Positions 6,837 through 13,155 are shown, counted from the stretch's first letter. The stretch is 13,168 nt of DNA from CAYLOC01 sp964385195 (GCA_964385195.1 CAYLOC010000076.1:1-13168), one strand, 5' to 3'. The notes: generated by a model from the sequence alone, not told the origin. A program made the numbers and translations.

Positions 6837-6842
6837 CAGACT
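6837..6842 (+). promoter_or_regulatory. Weak leaderless -10 candidate for the nitrilase-family gene
   Basis: CAGACT (one mismatch from TANNNT) ends six bases before GTG 6849. The spacing agrees with the other leaderless genes in the window, but the first position of the hexamer is not T, so this is tentative. Confidence 0.3.
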
Positions 6843-6848
6843 GTCGGT

Positions 6849-7637
6849 GTGCGTGTCTCAGTCTGCCAGTTCAGTGCCACCACCGACGTCGACGCGAACC
6901 TGGAGGTGATCTCCGGGCTGGTACGCGATGCCGGGTCACACGGCGCGGACCTGGTGGTGGTCCCGGAAGCCGCGATGCACGACTTCGGCCGGCCGGAGAT
7001 GCCGCTGGGTCCCGCGGCGCAACCGCTGGACGGGCCGTTCGTGGCCGCCGTCGGCCGTCTGGCCAAGGAAGTGTCCGCGACCGTCGTCGCTGGCATGTTC
7101 GAGGTATCCCCGGATCCCGAGCGGCCCTACAACACGCTGGTGGTGCTGGGGCCGGACGGCGATGTGCGGGCGTCGTACCGCAAGATCCACCTCTACGACT
7201 CCTTCGGTTACAAGGAGTCCGACCGGTTGGTGGCTGGTGACCCCGAGCCGGTGGTGCTCGATGTCGGCGGGATGACGGTCGGGCTGATGACGTGCTATGA
7301 CCTGCGGTTCCCGGAGATGGGTCGGCTGCTCGTCGACGCTGGTGCGCAGGTGTTCGCCGTACCCGCCGCCTGGGTGCGTGGCCCGCTGAAAGAGGGGCAC
7401 TGGACGACGTTGGTGCGGGCACGGGCGCTGGAGAACACCGTCTACGTCGCGGCGGCGGCGCAGACAACGCCGGCCTACTGCGGGCACAGCATGGTGGTGG
7501 ACCCCCTCGGCGTACCCCTTGCCGGACTGGGTGATGAGGCCGCGGTCGCCACCGCCGACGTCTCCACCGACCGGTTGGCCGAGACGCGGCGGCGGAACCC
7601 CTCGCTGGACAACCGGCGGCTGACTGCGCTGTCATAG
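6849..7637 (+). CDS. Carbon-nitrogen hydrolase (nitrilase superfamily amidase)
   Basis: 262-residue cytoplasmic amidohydrolase of the nitrilase superfamily. The catalytic triad is visible: E40 in VVVPEAAM, K112 in YRKIHLYDSFGYKESD, and the nucleophile C149 in LMTCYDLRFPE. The HLYDSFGYKESD segment is close to that of Nit1-like deaminated-glutathione amidases and related actinobacterial amidases, so repair or detoxification of a small amide is plausible, but the substrate cannot be read from sequence. The open frame extends upstream to 6744, but GTG 6849 gives the normal N-terminus (VRVSVCQF) and clears the divergent mobA gene. It is followed after 4 bases by a membrane protein gene, so the two are likely co-transcribed. 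Confidence 0.92.
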   Translation: MRVSVCQFSATTDVDANLEVISGLVRDAGSHGADLVVVPEAAMHDFGRPEMPLGPAAQPLDGPFVAAVGRLAKEVSATVVAGMFEVSPDPERPYNTLVVLGPDGDVRASYRKIHLYDSFGYKESDRLVAGDPEPVVLDVGGMTVGLMTCYDLRFPEMGRLLVDAGAQVFAVPAAWVRGPLKEGHWTTLVRARALENTVYVAAAAQTTPAYCGHSMVVDPLGVPLAGLGDEAAVATADVSTDRLAETRRRNPSLDNRRLTALS

Positions 7638-7641
7638 CGGG

Positions 7642-8754
7642 GTGCCACCCTCGCTTCCCACCGTGCCGCGCCACCGTCGTGGCGTGGTGCCGGCGCCTCG
7701 GTCCCCAGCGGAGTCACCGGCGCGCCCGCACCCCCGGGTGCATCGACGGGTGCGCCGTCGGGTCGGCCCCACGCTGGCAGCCGTGGTGACGTCCGCGACG
7801 TGGTTGCTGTTGGCGGTCGCCGTCGCGGCCGCGTTCACCGGTGTGGCGGAGCAGCGAGGGTGGATCGAGGCTCGCCCCATGGTGCCGCGGTGCGGTGCCG
7901 CGGTGGCGACCTGGCTGGCGATGCTGCTCGTGGCGAGACGAGTGCGTGGGCGCCCGTTCCTGCTGGCGCCGTTTGCCGGCGTGGGACTGGGCCTGGTGGT
8001 GGCGTTCCCCGAGCCGTGGGTACTCGCTGCCGGTGCGGTCGTGGCCGCCACCACGTTCGGCGTGCTGGGGGTGGTGGCGACTCGCCCTGCCGGGGCGGCC
8101 GGAGGCCTGCGGGAGCTGGTGTTGGCCGTCCTGTGCGGTCTCGCGGGTGCAGTCGCCGTGGATGGGTATGACGTGGTGCTGCATCCGGACCGCTCCCGGT
8201 TCGTGGTGCTGGTGCTGGCGCTGGGGTTTGCGTTGCTGCTGGCCGGTCGGGTCTGCGCGGACCACCGGGGGCTGGGCGGACTCGGCGTGTTGGCGGTGGT
8301 GGGGGTCATCGTCGTGTTGCTGGGCGCCGCGGGATACGTCTATGCCTTGCAGCAGTGGGGGTCGGCCGGGGTCGTGGATGCGCTGGTCGGGGCGAAGCGG
8401 TCGGTGCGCTCCGCCCTCGGTGCCTGGCCGCCCCCGGTGGCGGCCGTCGTCGGAATGCCCGCGTTGGTGTGGGGGTGCACGGTACGACGTCGCCGCCGGT
8501 CCGGGTGGTGGGTCAGCGCGTTCGGTGCGCTGGGCGTGGCTTCGGCGGCGATGGCGTTCGCCGTCCCCGCGCACCGGCCGCTGACCGAGAGCCTGCTCGG
8601 CGTCGGGTACGCCGCCGGGATCGGTGCGGTGGTCGGGTTGCTGCTGGTGGGGATGAACCGGCTGTTCACCGGCGGTAACAGCCGTGCCCGCCGGGTGCGC
8701 CGCTCGCCGTACGCCGACGTTCCCGAGCCGGGACGGCTGCGGCCGCTGCGCTAG
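7642..8754 (+). CDS. Unrecognised polytopic membrane protein
   Basis: Up to 370 residues; I do not recognise the family. The first 44 residues are Arg/Pro-rich and cytoplasmic in character, followed by about ten hydrophobic helices, roughly at 45-68, 84-98, 105-122, 127-146, 155-175, 185-203, 210-235, 257-275, 283-305 and 314-335, then a basic tail (RARRVRRS). There are many Val/Ala/Gly and few polar residues within the helices, and no transporter or enzyme motif stands out. GTG 7642 is 4 bases after the nitrilase stop, so translation may be coupled; in-frame GTG codons downstream (for example 7663) would trim the Arg/Pro-rich leader. Coupling with an amidase might mean that the product is handled at the membrane, but this is speculative. 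Confidence 0.8.
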   Translation: MPPSLPTVPRHRRGVVPAPRSPAESPARPHPRVHRRVRRRVGPTLAAVVTSATWLLLAVAVAAAFTGVAEQRGWIEARPMVPRCGAAVATWLAMLLVARRVRGRPFLLAPFAGVGLGLVVAFPEPWVLAAGAVVAATTFGVLGVVATRPAGAAGGLRELVLAVLCGLAGAVAVDGYDVVLHPDRSRFVVLVLALGFALLLAGRVCADHRGLGGLGVLAVVGVIVVLLGAAGYVYALQQWGSAGVVDALVGAKRSVRSALGAWPPPVAAVVGMPALVWGCTVRRRRRSGWWVSAFGALGVASAAMAFAVPAHRPLTESLLGVGYAAGIGAVVGLLLVGMNRLFTGGNSRARRVRRSPYADVPEPGRLRPLR

Positions 8755-8769
8755 GCTCCCGGGCGCGCG

Positions 8770-8828
8770 TCGTTCTGCGCAATCCGTACGCCGTTGGGCG
8801 GCTATCACGGCCACTTTGCGCAGAACGA
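8770..8828. repeat. Dyad element 1: perfect 13-bp inverted repeat upstream of the DUF559 gene
   Basis: TCGTTCTGCGCAA at 8770-8782 is exactly reverse-complemented at 8816-8828. The 33-base interior holds nested complementary pairs: CCGT 8784-8787 with ACGG 8807-8810, and GCCG 8790-8793 with CGGC 8799-8802, around TTGGG. The whole can fold as one long hairpin. It starts 15 bases after the membrane protein stop and ends 68 bases before the next start. A related element of equal length follows the next gene (9946-10002). Confidence 0.75.
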
Positions 8829-8896
8829 GGCCCGCGGTCGGCGGCGGGGCTGTGGACAACCGCTGGCGGAGGCTGGCATTCCGGCATCGTAAGGGG

Positions 8897-9931
8897 ATGC
8901 GTAGCCGATTCGAACGCGAGTTGCCCTCGGTTGCGTGGCCGCTGCGGCTGCGTGACCTGCAGGCACGCGGGGTCACGCGAAGGATGGTGCGTGGACCGGG
9001 ATGGCGCCGCACCAGCCACGGTTGCTACGCACCGGTCGCCAGTCCCGGTACGCCGCTGAGTACGGCCCAGCGGATCGTCGACTGTGCGCCGTTGGTGCCG
9101 GTCTCGGGCGCGTGGGGTGGGTGGAGTGCCGCGTACGTCCTCGGGGCGGACATGCTCGACGGCCGGTCCGTGCAGGGTGAGTTGCTCCCGGTCGTGGTGT
9201 GCCTGGATGAACCTGGAGGGCGGAGACCGGTGCCGGGCGTGCGCTATCTGCGGGATGCGCTGCCTCCGGAGGACGTCATCTCCTGCCACGGGCTGCGGGT
9301 GACGACGCCGATGCGTACGGCGCTGGACTGTGCGTCCCATGCTCCGGGTCTGGTGGAGGCGGTCGTCGTGCTGGATGCGTTGGGCCAGTCGGGCGTGGTG
9401 CGTCTCGAAGCGGTGCAGCAGTACGTCGAGCGGCACGCGGGACGCAAGCACATCCGGCAGGTTCGTGCTGCACTGCGACTCGCGGATCCGGCCGCCCGGA
9501 ATCCCTGGGAGACCCGGCTGCGGTGCTGTTATGTGCTTGATGCCGGACTGCCCGTCCCGATGGTCAACCAGCCCGTCTTCGGGTCGGACGGCAACCTGTT
9601 GGGTATCCCGGACATCTTCGCGTCGGAGGCCGGGTTGGTGGTGGAGTTCGACGGGCAGGGACATCGGGGACGTCGGCAGCACTGGCGGGACAACATCCGC
9701 GAGGAACGGTTCGAAGCCGCGGGCCTGGTCGTGGTGCGGGTGGACAGCCTGGATCTGTTGTACCACCGGGAGGCCTTGGTGCAGCGTCTGTTGGACGGGT
9801 ACCGACGTGGGCAGCTGCGTGACCGTGGGCAGGACAGGTGGACGCTCGCCGAACCGGAGTGGTGGGCCGCACAGACCGACCCGACCGCGGAACTGTCCGA
9901 CGCCGAGATGGAAGAGATCTTCGGTGGCTGA
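8897..9931 (+). CDS. AbiEi-like / DUF559 (PD-(D/E)XK nuclease-like) protein
   Basis: 344 residues. The N-terminal two thirds resembles AbiEi-type (DUF4095-like) transcription-regulator/antitoxin proteins: a short N-terminal DNA-binding-like segment (LRDLQARGVTRRMVR, 18-32), GWRRTSHGCYAP, then LRVTTPMRTALDCASH (133-148), a block I associate with this family. The C-terminal part is a DUF559/Vsr-like nuclease fold: E205 in NPWETRLR, D239 in GIPDI, and E250-x-D252-G in VVEFDGQGH, followed by R264-D-N-I-R-E-E-R and VVVRV. The usual Lys of the E-x-K motif is Asp, as I recall is common in DUF559 proteins. Such proteins are frequent in actinobacteria, usually without a partner gene, and their role is unsettled. 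ATG 8897 directly follows AAGGGG; spacing is too short for a good ribosome site, and CATCGT six bases upstream is a weak leaderless -10. The gene stands alone between two dyad elements. Confidence 0.82.
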   Translation: MRSRFERELPSVAWPLRLRDLQARGVTRRMVRGPGWRRTSHGCYAPVASPGTPLSTAQRIVDCAPLVPVSGAWGGWSAAYVLGADMLDGRSVQGELLPVVVCLDEPGGRRPVPGVRYLRDALPPEDVISCHGLRVTTPMRTALDCASHAPGLVEAVVVLDALGQSGVVRLEAVQQYVERHAGRKHIRQVRAALRLADPAARNPWETRLRCCYVLDAGLPVPMVNQPVFGSDGNLLGIPDIFASEAGLVVEFDGQGHRGRRQHWRDNIREERFEAAGLVVVRVDSLDLLYHREALVQRLLDGYRRGQLRDRGQDRWTLAEPEWWAAQTDPTAELSDAEMEEIFGG

Positions 9932-9945
9932 GTCCGTGTCCTCGC

Positions 9946-10002
9946 CGTACTGCGCGATTTGCACGTGGGCAACCCGTCGTGGCGGCCATACTGAGCAGAA
10001 CG
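9946..10002. repeat. Dyad element 2, related to element 1, downstream of the DUF559 gene
   Basis: Starts 15 bases after the stop of the DUF559 gene. It begins CGTACTGCGC and ends GCAGAACG, like the 57-base core of element 1 (8771-8827), and is exactly the same length. Ungapped comparison gives 35 of 57 identical positions in direct orientation and 34 of 57 in reverse, with the identity concentrated at the ends. Its own arms are an imperfect inverted repeat. Confidence 0.6.
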
Positions 10003-10078
10003 TGAGCCGGTTGCGGGTTTGGGCCGGACAGAGCGGGATGGGAGAATAGCCGAACGACGGCGCGATGCCGTTCCCCAC

Positions 10079-10168
10079 GGAGGGGTGCCGGAGTGGCCTA
10101 TCGGAACCGCCTTGAAAGCGGTCGCTGGCTTCGCAGGCCAGCCGCGGGTTCGAATCCCGCCTCCTCCG
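10079..10168 (+). tRNA. tRNA-Ser (anticodon TGA)
   Basis: 90-base tRNA with the long variable arm of serine tRNAs. The acceptor stem GGAGGGG (10079-10085) pairs with CTCCTCC (10161-10167) with one G-U pair, and the discriminator is G10168. The anticodon stem ACCGC/GCGGT closes the loop CTTGAAA with anticodon TGA, reading UCN codons (mainly UCA/UCG). The T-arm is GCGGG-TTCGAAT-CCCGC. The variable arm forms a stem around TTCG (CTGGC region at about 10124-10143). CCA is not encoded. The downstream PH-domain gene starts 26 bases later and may be transcribed together with it. Confidence 0.97.
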
Positions 10169-10194
10169 CGCAGACACCAAGGTGAAGGAGACCC

Positions 10195-10665
10195 GTGAGC
10201 TCGACTGACAGACCCGCACGCTCGACGTACCGGTACTCACCGGTGGCCGGGATGCGGCTGGCTGGTATCGCTGCAGTGGCATTCGGGGTGTCCTGGGTGG
10301 TTGCGGGGTTCGCAGGGTTCGCGACGTGGTCGGTCTGGCTGGTCGCGGTGGTCGGGGTCGTGCTCGTGGCAGTGGTGCTGCGGTTCTGCGTCCTTCCCCC
10401 GCGGCTGTTGACACTGACTGACGAGGGGTACGTCGTGCACCATGTGCGGGGCAACCAGACGCGTTCGGCGCAGTGGTCGGAGGTGGAAGGTGCCGCTACC
10501 ACGCACGTGGCCGGGGCTCCCGCGGTCCGGATCGAGCTCAGCGGCGAACGTACGTCGTTGGTGCCGCTCTCGGTGCTGGGGGGCCAGTCGGTGCGGGCGC
10601 AGCGCGACATCCATGATCGCCTCAACGACGCCTTCGGCTACCGTCCGTTGGACACCAGTCGGTAA
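10195..10665 (+). CDS. Small PH-domain-like membrane protein
   Basis: 156 residues. A short N-terminal segment is followed by two hydrophobic helices (about 20-40 and 43-63), then a soluble beta-rich C-terminal domain (about 68-150) including LLTLTDEGYVVHH, QWSEVEGA and the closing segment VLGGQSVRAQRDIHDRLNDAF. This layout is that of the actinobacterial PH-domain-like (DUF2581/bPH-type) membrane proteins, whose function is largely unknown. GTG 10195 has a clear ribosome site AAGGAG (10185-10190) four bases upstream, which fixes the start. It sits between two tRNA-Ser genes with no other partner. Confidence is high for the gene and moderate for the domain call. Confidence 0.82.
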   Translation: MSSTDRPARSTYRYSPVAGMRLAGIAAVAFGVSWVVAGFAGFATWSVWLVAVVGVVLVAVVLRFCVLPPRLLTLTDEGYVVHHVRGNQTRSAQWSEVEGAATTHVAGAPAVRIELSGERTSLVPLSVLGGQSVRAQRDIHDRLNDAFGYRPLDTSR

Positions 10666-10684
10666 CCCCGCCACCGAAACGGGG
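10666..10684 (+). terminator. Short GC hairpin after the PH-domain gene, weak terminator candidate
   Basis: CCCCG (10666-10670) pairs with CGGGG (10680-10684) around a 9-base loop, beginning on the base after the TAA stop. The stem is only five pairs and has no T-tract, so termination is uncertain. Confidence 0.3.
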
Positions 10685-10701
10685 CGATCCGTCTGCCTCG
10701 A

Positions 10702-10732
10702 TTGGAGTCCCAGCGCGGTTGCCCGGTAGTCT
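10702..10732 (+). promoter_or_regulatory. Possible promoter of tRNA-Ser(GCT)
   Basis: TTGGAG (10702-10707) and TAGTCT (10727-10732) resemble -35 and -10 hexamers, but the 19-base spacer is longer than ideal. The predicted start near 10739 would leave a palindrome-rich leader of about 59 bases before the tRNA, containing CGGCATC-T-GATGCCG (10759-10773) and CCGGATCCGG (10771-10780). Confidence 0.35.
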
Positions 10733-10797
10733 GAGGCGTCGTCGCGACCCGACCTGCTCGGCATCTGATGCCGGATCCGGGGCGAGTCGCAGGCGTT

Positions 10798-10887
10798 GGA
10801 GGTGTCGCCTAGTCCGGTTTATGGCGCCCGCCTGCTAAGCGGGTTGAGGGTTACCCCCTCTCGCGGGTTCAAATCCCGCCACCTCCG
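10798..10887 (+). tRNA. tRNA-Ser (anticodon GCT)
   Basis: 90-base serine tRNA with a long variable arm. The acceptor stem GGAGGTG (10798-10804) pairs perfectly with CACCTCC (10880-10886), and the discriminator is G10887. The anticodon stem CCCGC/GCGGG encloses CTGCTAA with anticodon GCT, reading AGC/AGU. The T-arm is GCGGG-TTCAAAT-CCCGC. The variable arm has GAGGG pairing with CCCTC around TTACC or similar. CCA is not encoded. The acceptor stem is almost the same as that of tRNA-Ser(TGA), as expected for two substrates of one SerRS. Confidence 0.97.
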
Positions 10888-10918
10888 CTCCTGGGCTTGG
10901 CGCAGGTTGGCGTAATCG

Positions 10919-12916
10919 TTAGTTTCCGTCCTTGCCCAGTTCCTGCACCGGCCGGAGTTTGCTGCCCCGGTAGATGTCGTTCTCCGCGACTACGACCGGC
11001 CCGCGTGCGAGCACTTCCCGATCGCCGAGCGGTTCATCGAGGGTGATGATCTGCCGCTGCTGCTCCAAGGTGGGTTTCAGGTCGGGGCAGCCGCTCAACG
11101 GCCCCTTGGGTGGGACGGACTCCCCGGTCCAGGTCAGCCTGACCGAGAGCACGATCGTGCTCGGTCCCTCGTGTGCTCGCACCACTGAGCTACAACTGCT
11201 GCGGGTCTCCCAACCGGTGAAGAACACGGTCAGGGTGTTCCCGGGCCCGGCGTGGTAGCCGTCGACGGGGAGCTTGCGCAGGGTGACGGTCCGCGTCTTC
11301 TTCGTCGGCGCGCCCTCTAGTCCGGGGTTGCGCTGCTCCTTCTGTGGAACCCCCTGGCCGGGCGTGATCGGGATGAAGGACCCCACGACGTACTTGCCGG
11401 TGGTCTTGATGTGAACCGGCTGCAGGCCGACGGCCTTGCCGTTCCGGTAGGTGATGAACGTGACTTCGGCCTCACGGCGTAGCTTGCTGCCCAGTGCGAT
11501 GGCGTAGGCGGCGCCGCCGGTCGTGCCGTTGGTATAGGAGACGCCGACGGTACCGGTGTCGCCGTGGACGTTGAACGGGCCGACCTGGGTGTGTAGGTGA
11601 CCGGCGAGGACCAGGTCGACACAGCCCCGCTCCAGGGCGGGGTCGGCGAGGTTCGCATCATGCACGAGCAGCGTGTTGACCCGGTGGCCCTCGCGGTCCG
11701 CCCTGCAGGCCCGGTCGGCCAGTCGTTGTGCGACCTGGTCGAAACTGGCGCCAGCGGCGACCCGCCAGGTCCCCAGCCCGCTGCTGCGGGGGTCGGGTAC
11801 GCCGAGGATGCGGATGTCGTCGTCGGTGGTGACCACATCCCCGGTGAGCATTTCGAAGCCGTGTTCGCTGAGGTAGTGGCCGACGAACGGCCCCTGGTCG
11901 TGGTTGCCGGTCACGCCGAACTTCTCCGGCATGTCCTCAAAGGCGTCGGCGAGGGAGTCGAGGCTGAACGTCTCCCACTTCTCGCCGGTTGAGGTGTCGT
12001 CGCCCGTGTCGAACAGGATCGTGGCGTGTCCGGCCTTGGCGATCGCTGCGGCGACGGGGTCCATCCCGACGTTGTCGTGCCGGTCGCTGATCTGCATCGC
12101 TACGGTCTCGTCGGGTCCGGGTTGGCGGAGTTCGTCCGACAGGCCCGGGGCGCGCTGGAGGAGGTCGTCGTAGAAGTCCTTGGCCCGCTGGAAGCTGTCG
12201 AACACGCTGGCGATGAGGCGACGGGTCCCGCTGGTGATGAGGCCACCCTGGATCTGCAGGTTCTCGGCAGGGCCGGTGATCTTCGCCTCCGGGACGAACT
12301 TCTCGATGGGTTCCCACGACGCACTGGTGGCCGACTCCGGTGACTTCTCCCAGGGGACGACGACGGTGCCGGCGACGATCACGGCCAGGGCTGTCGCTCC
12401 GATCGCCAGTCGTTTGCCCGTCACCATGCGGACAAGTTCCCGGCGCCGTCGGTCACCCAGCGCCAGCCAGAGGGCGGGGCCGGCGAGCCCGATTGCCGCT
12501 CCCCGGATGCCGTTGGCCAGGATCATCCGCAGCAGGAGTGACTTGACCTTGTGGATCTCACCCTCGGGGTGGGAGCCGATGGTGGCGTAGCGCTGAAGGA
12601 GGGCGCTGTAGCTGTCGACGTTCGTCTTCCCGACATCCAGCCGTACGCCGGGTGGGTGCGACAGCGGGTAGCGGACGTCGGGCAGGTAGGGGCCGAACTC
12701 CACGGTGGCGTAGCTGTCGGTGCTGATCTGGACCTGAACGTCGTGTCCGGCGATGACGGTCGCATCGGAGTCGGTCATCAACAGCAGGTACGTCGCGGGG
12801 AAGGCGATGAGGGCCCACAGGCCGAGGTAGCCGGCCACCTTGGCGACTCGTCGTCCCCGGTCGTGGTGCCCAGAGGAGGGCGTCGCCGCATCCGGGGGGC
12901 GGCGCCGGAACCTCAT
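10919..12916 (-). CDS. Membrane-anchored metallophosphoesterase
   Basis: 665 residues. The N-terminus has a basic segment, a transmembrane helix (about 28-48), an extracytoplasmic-looking insert of about 80 residues (49-130), and two further helices (about 131-153 and 169-188). The calcineurin-like phosphoesterase domain follows with its metal-binding motifs: D278-R-H280, G305-D306-D307, G337-N-H-D340, H419 in LLVHD, and G439-H-L-H442. Family members hydrolyse phosphomonoesters or diesters with two metals; the substrate is unknown here. The C-terminal 150 or so residues (after about 510) have no recognised domain and hold several Cys, possibly a surface beta domain. ATG 12916 is preceded six bases upstream by TATGCT, a leaderless promoter, which decides it over the longer open frame reaching 13033. 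It stands alone, flanked by tRNA-Ser(GCT) and the divergent tRNA-Arg. Confidence 0.9.
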   Translation of the reverse strand: MRFRRRPPDAATPSSGHHDRGRRVAKVAGYLGLWALIAFPATYLLLMTDSDATVIAGHDVQVQISTDSYATVEFGPYLPDVRYPLSHPPGVRLDVGKTNVDSYSALLQRYATIGSHPEGEIHKVKSLLLRMILANGIRGAAIGLAGPALWLALGDRRRRELVRMVTGKRLAIGATALAVIVAGTVVVPWEKSPESATSASWEPIEKFVPEAKITGPAENLQIQGGLITSGTRRLIASVFDSFQRAKDFYDDLLQRAPGLSDELRQPGPDETVAMQISDRHDNVGMDPVAAAIAKAGHATILFDTGDDTSTGEKWETFSLDSLADAFEDMPEKFGVTGNHDQGPFVGHYLSEHGFEMLTGDVVTTDDDIRILGVPDPRSSGLGTWRVAAGASFDQVAQRLADRACRADREGHRVNTLLVHDANLADPALERGCVDLVLAGHLHTQVGPFNVHGDTGTVGVSYTNGTTGGAAYAIALGSKLRREAEVTFITYRNGKAVGLQPVHIKTTGKYVVGSFIPITPGQGVPQKEQRNPGLEGAPTKKTRTVTLRKLPVDGYHAGPGNTLTVFFTGWETRSSCSSVVRAHEGPSTIVLSVRLTWTGESVPPKGPLSGCPDLKPTLEQQRQIITLDEPLGDREVLARGPVVVAENDIYRGSKLRPVQELGKDGN

Positions 12917-12922
12917 GCGTCG

Positions 12923-12928
12923 AGCATA
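12923..12928 (-). promoter_or_regulatory. Leaderless -10 hexamer of the metallophosphoesterase gene
   Basis: On the minus strand TATGCT (12928 to 12923) is followed by six bases and then ATG at 12916. This is the same arrangement as at serS and the quinone oxidoreductase gene, and no Shine-Dalgarno sequence is present. Confidence 0.55.
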
Positions 12929-12989
12929 CGGGCGCCGGTGCCCCGCTTCAGACATCCCCAGAAGTGTCCAGCGCGCACAGGGACGGGAT

Positions 12990-13018
12990 TTTCCACGGTT
13001 ACCCGGGCAGGCTACACT
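12990..13018 (+). promoter_or_regulatory. Promoter of tRNA-Arg(ACG)
   Basis: TTTCCA (12990-12995) and TACACT (13013-13018) with an ideal 17-base spacer form a good housekeeping-sigma promoter. It points at tRNA-Arg, with a predicted start near 13025 and a leader of about 58 bases. It is back to back with the metallophosphoesterase promoter. Confidence 0.6.
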
Positions 13019-13082
13019 CGTGTGTCGCGTCACTACGGTGCAGCGAACCGGCCCCAGCCGCTCGACGTACCGTGCCCGACCA

Positions 13083-13155
13083 GCGCTCGTAGCTCAACGG
13101 ATAGAGCATCTGACTACGGATCAGAAGGTTGGGGGTTCGAATCCCTCCGAGCGCG
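13083..13155 (+). tRNA. tRNA-Arg (anticodon ACG)
   Basis: 73-base tRNA. The acceptor stem GCGCTCG (13083-13089) pairs perfectly with CGAGCGC (13148-13154), and the discriminator is G13155. The D-arm is GCTC-AACGGATA-GAGC. The anticodon stem TCTGA/TCAGA encloses CTACGGA with anticodon ACG; the wobble A is normally deaminated to inosine, so it reads CGU/CGC/CGA. The T-arm is GGGGG-TTCGAAT-CCCTC with one G-U pair. CCA is not encoded. Only 13 bases follow in the window. Confidence 0.97.

Noticed and set aside
8755..10078. Insertion sequence or MITE-type transposon around the DUF559 gene
   Set aside because: No transposase, no clear target-site duplication next to either element, and base composition like the neighbours. 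Kept as an open hypothesis in the findings but not called as a mobile element.
10079..10168. tRNA-Ser as an integration site for a genomic island
   Set aside because: No integrase gene and no partial copy of the tRNA 3' end found elsewhere in the window.
7714..10414. Long minus-strand frames (432 and 582 residues)
   Set aside because: Antisense to the membrane protein, the DUF559 gene and tRNA-Ser(TGA). One frame even reads through the tRNA, which argues against coding.
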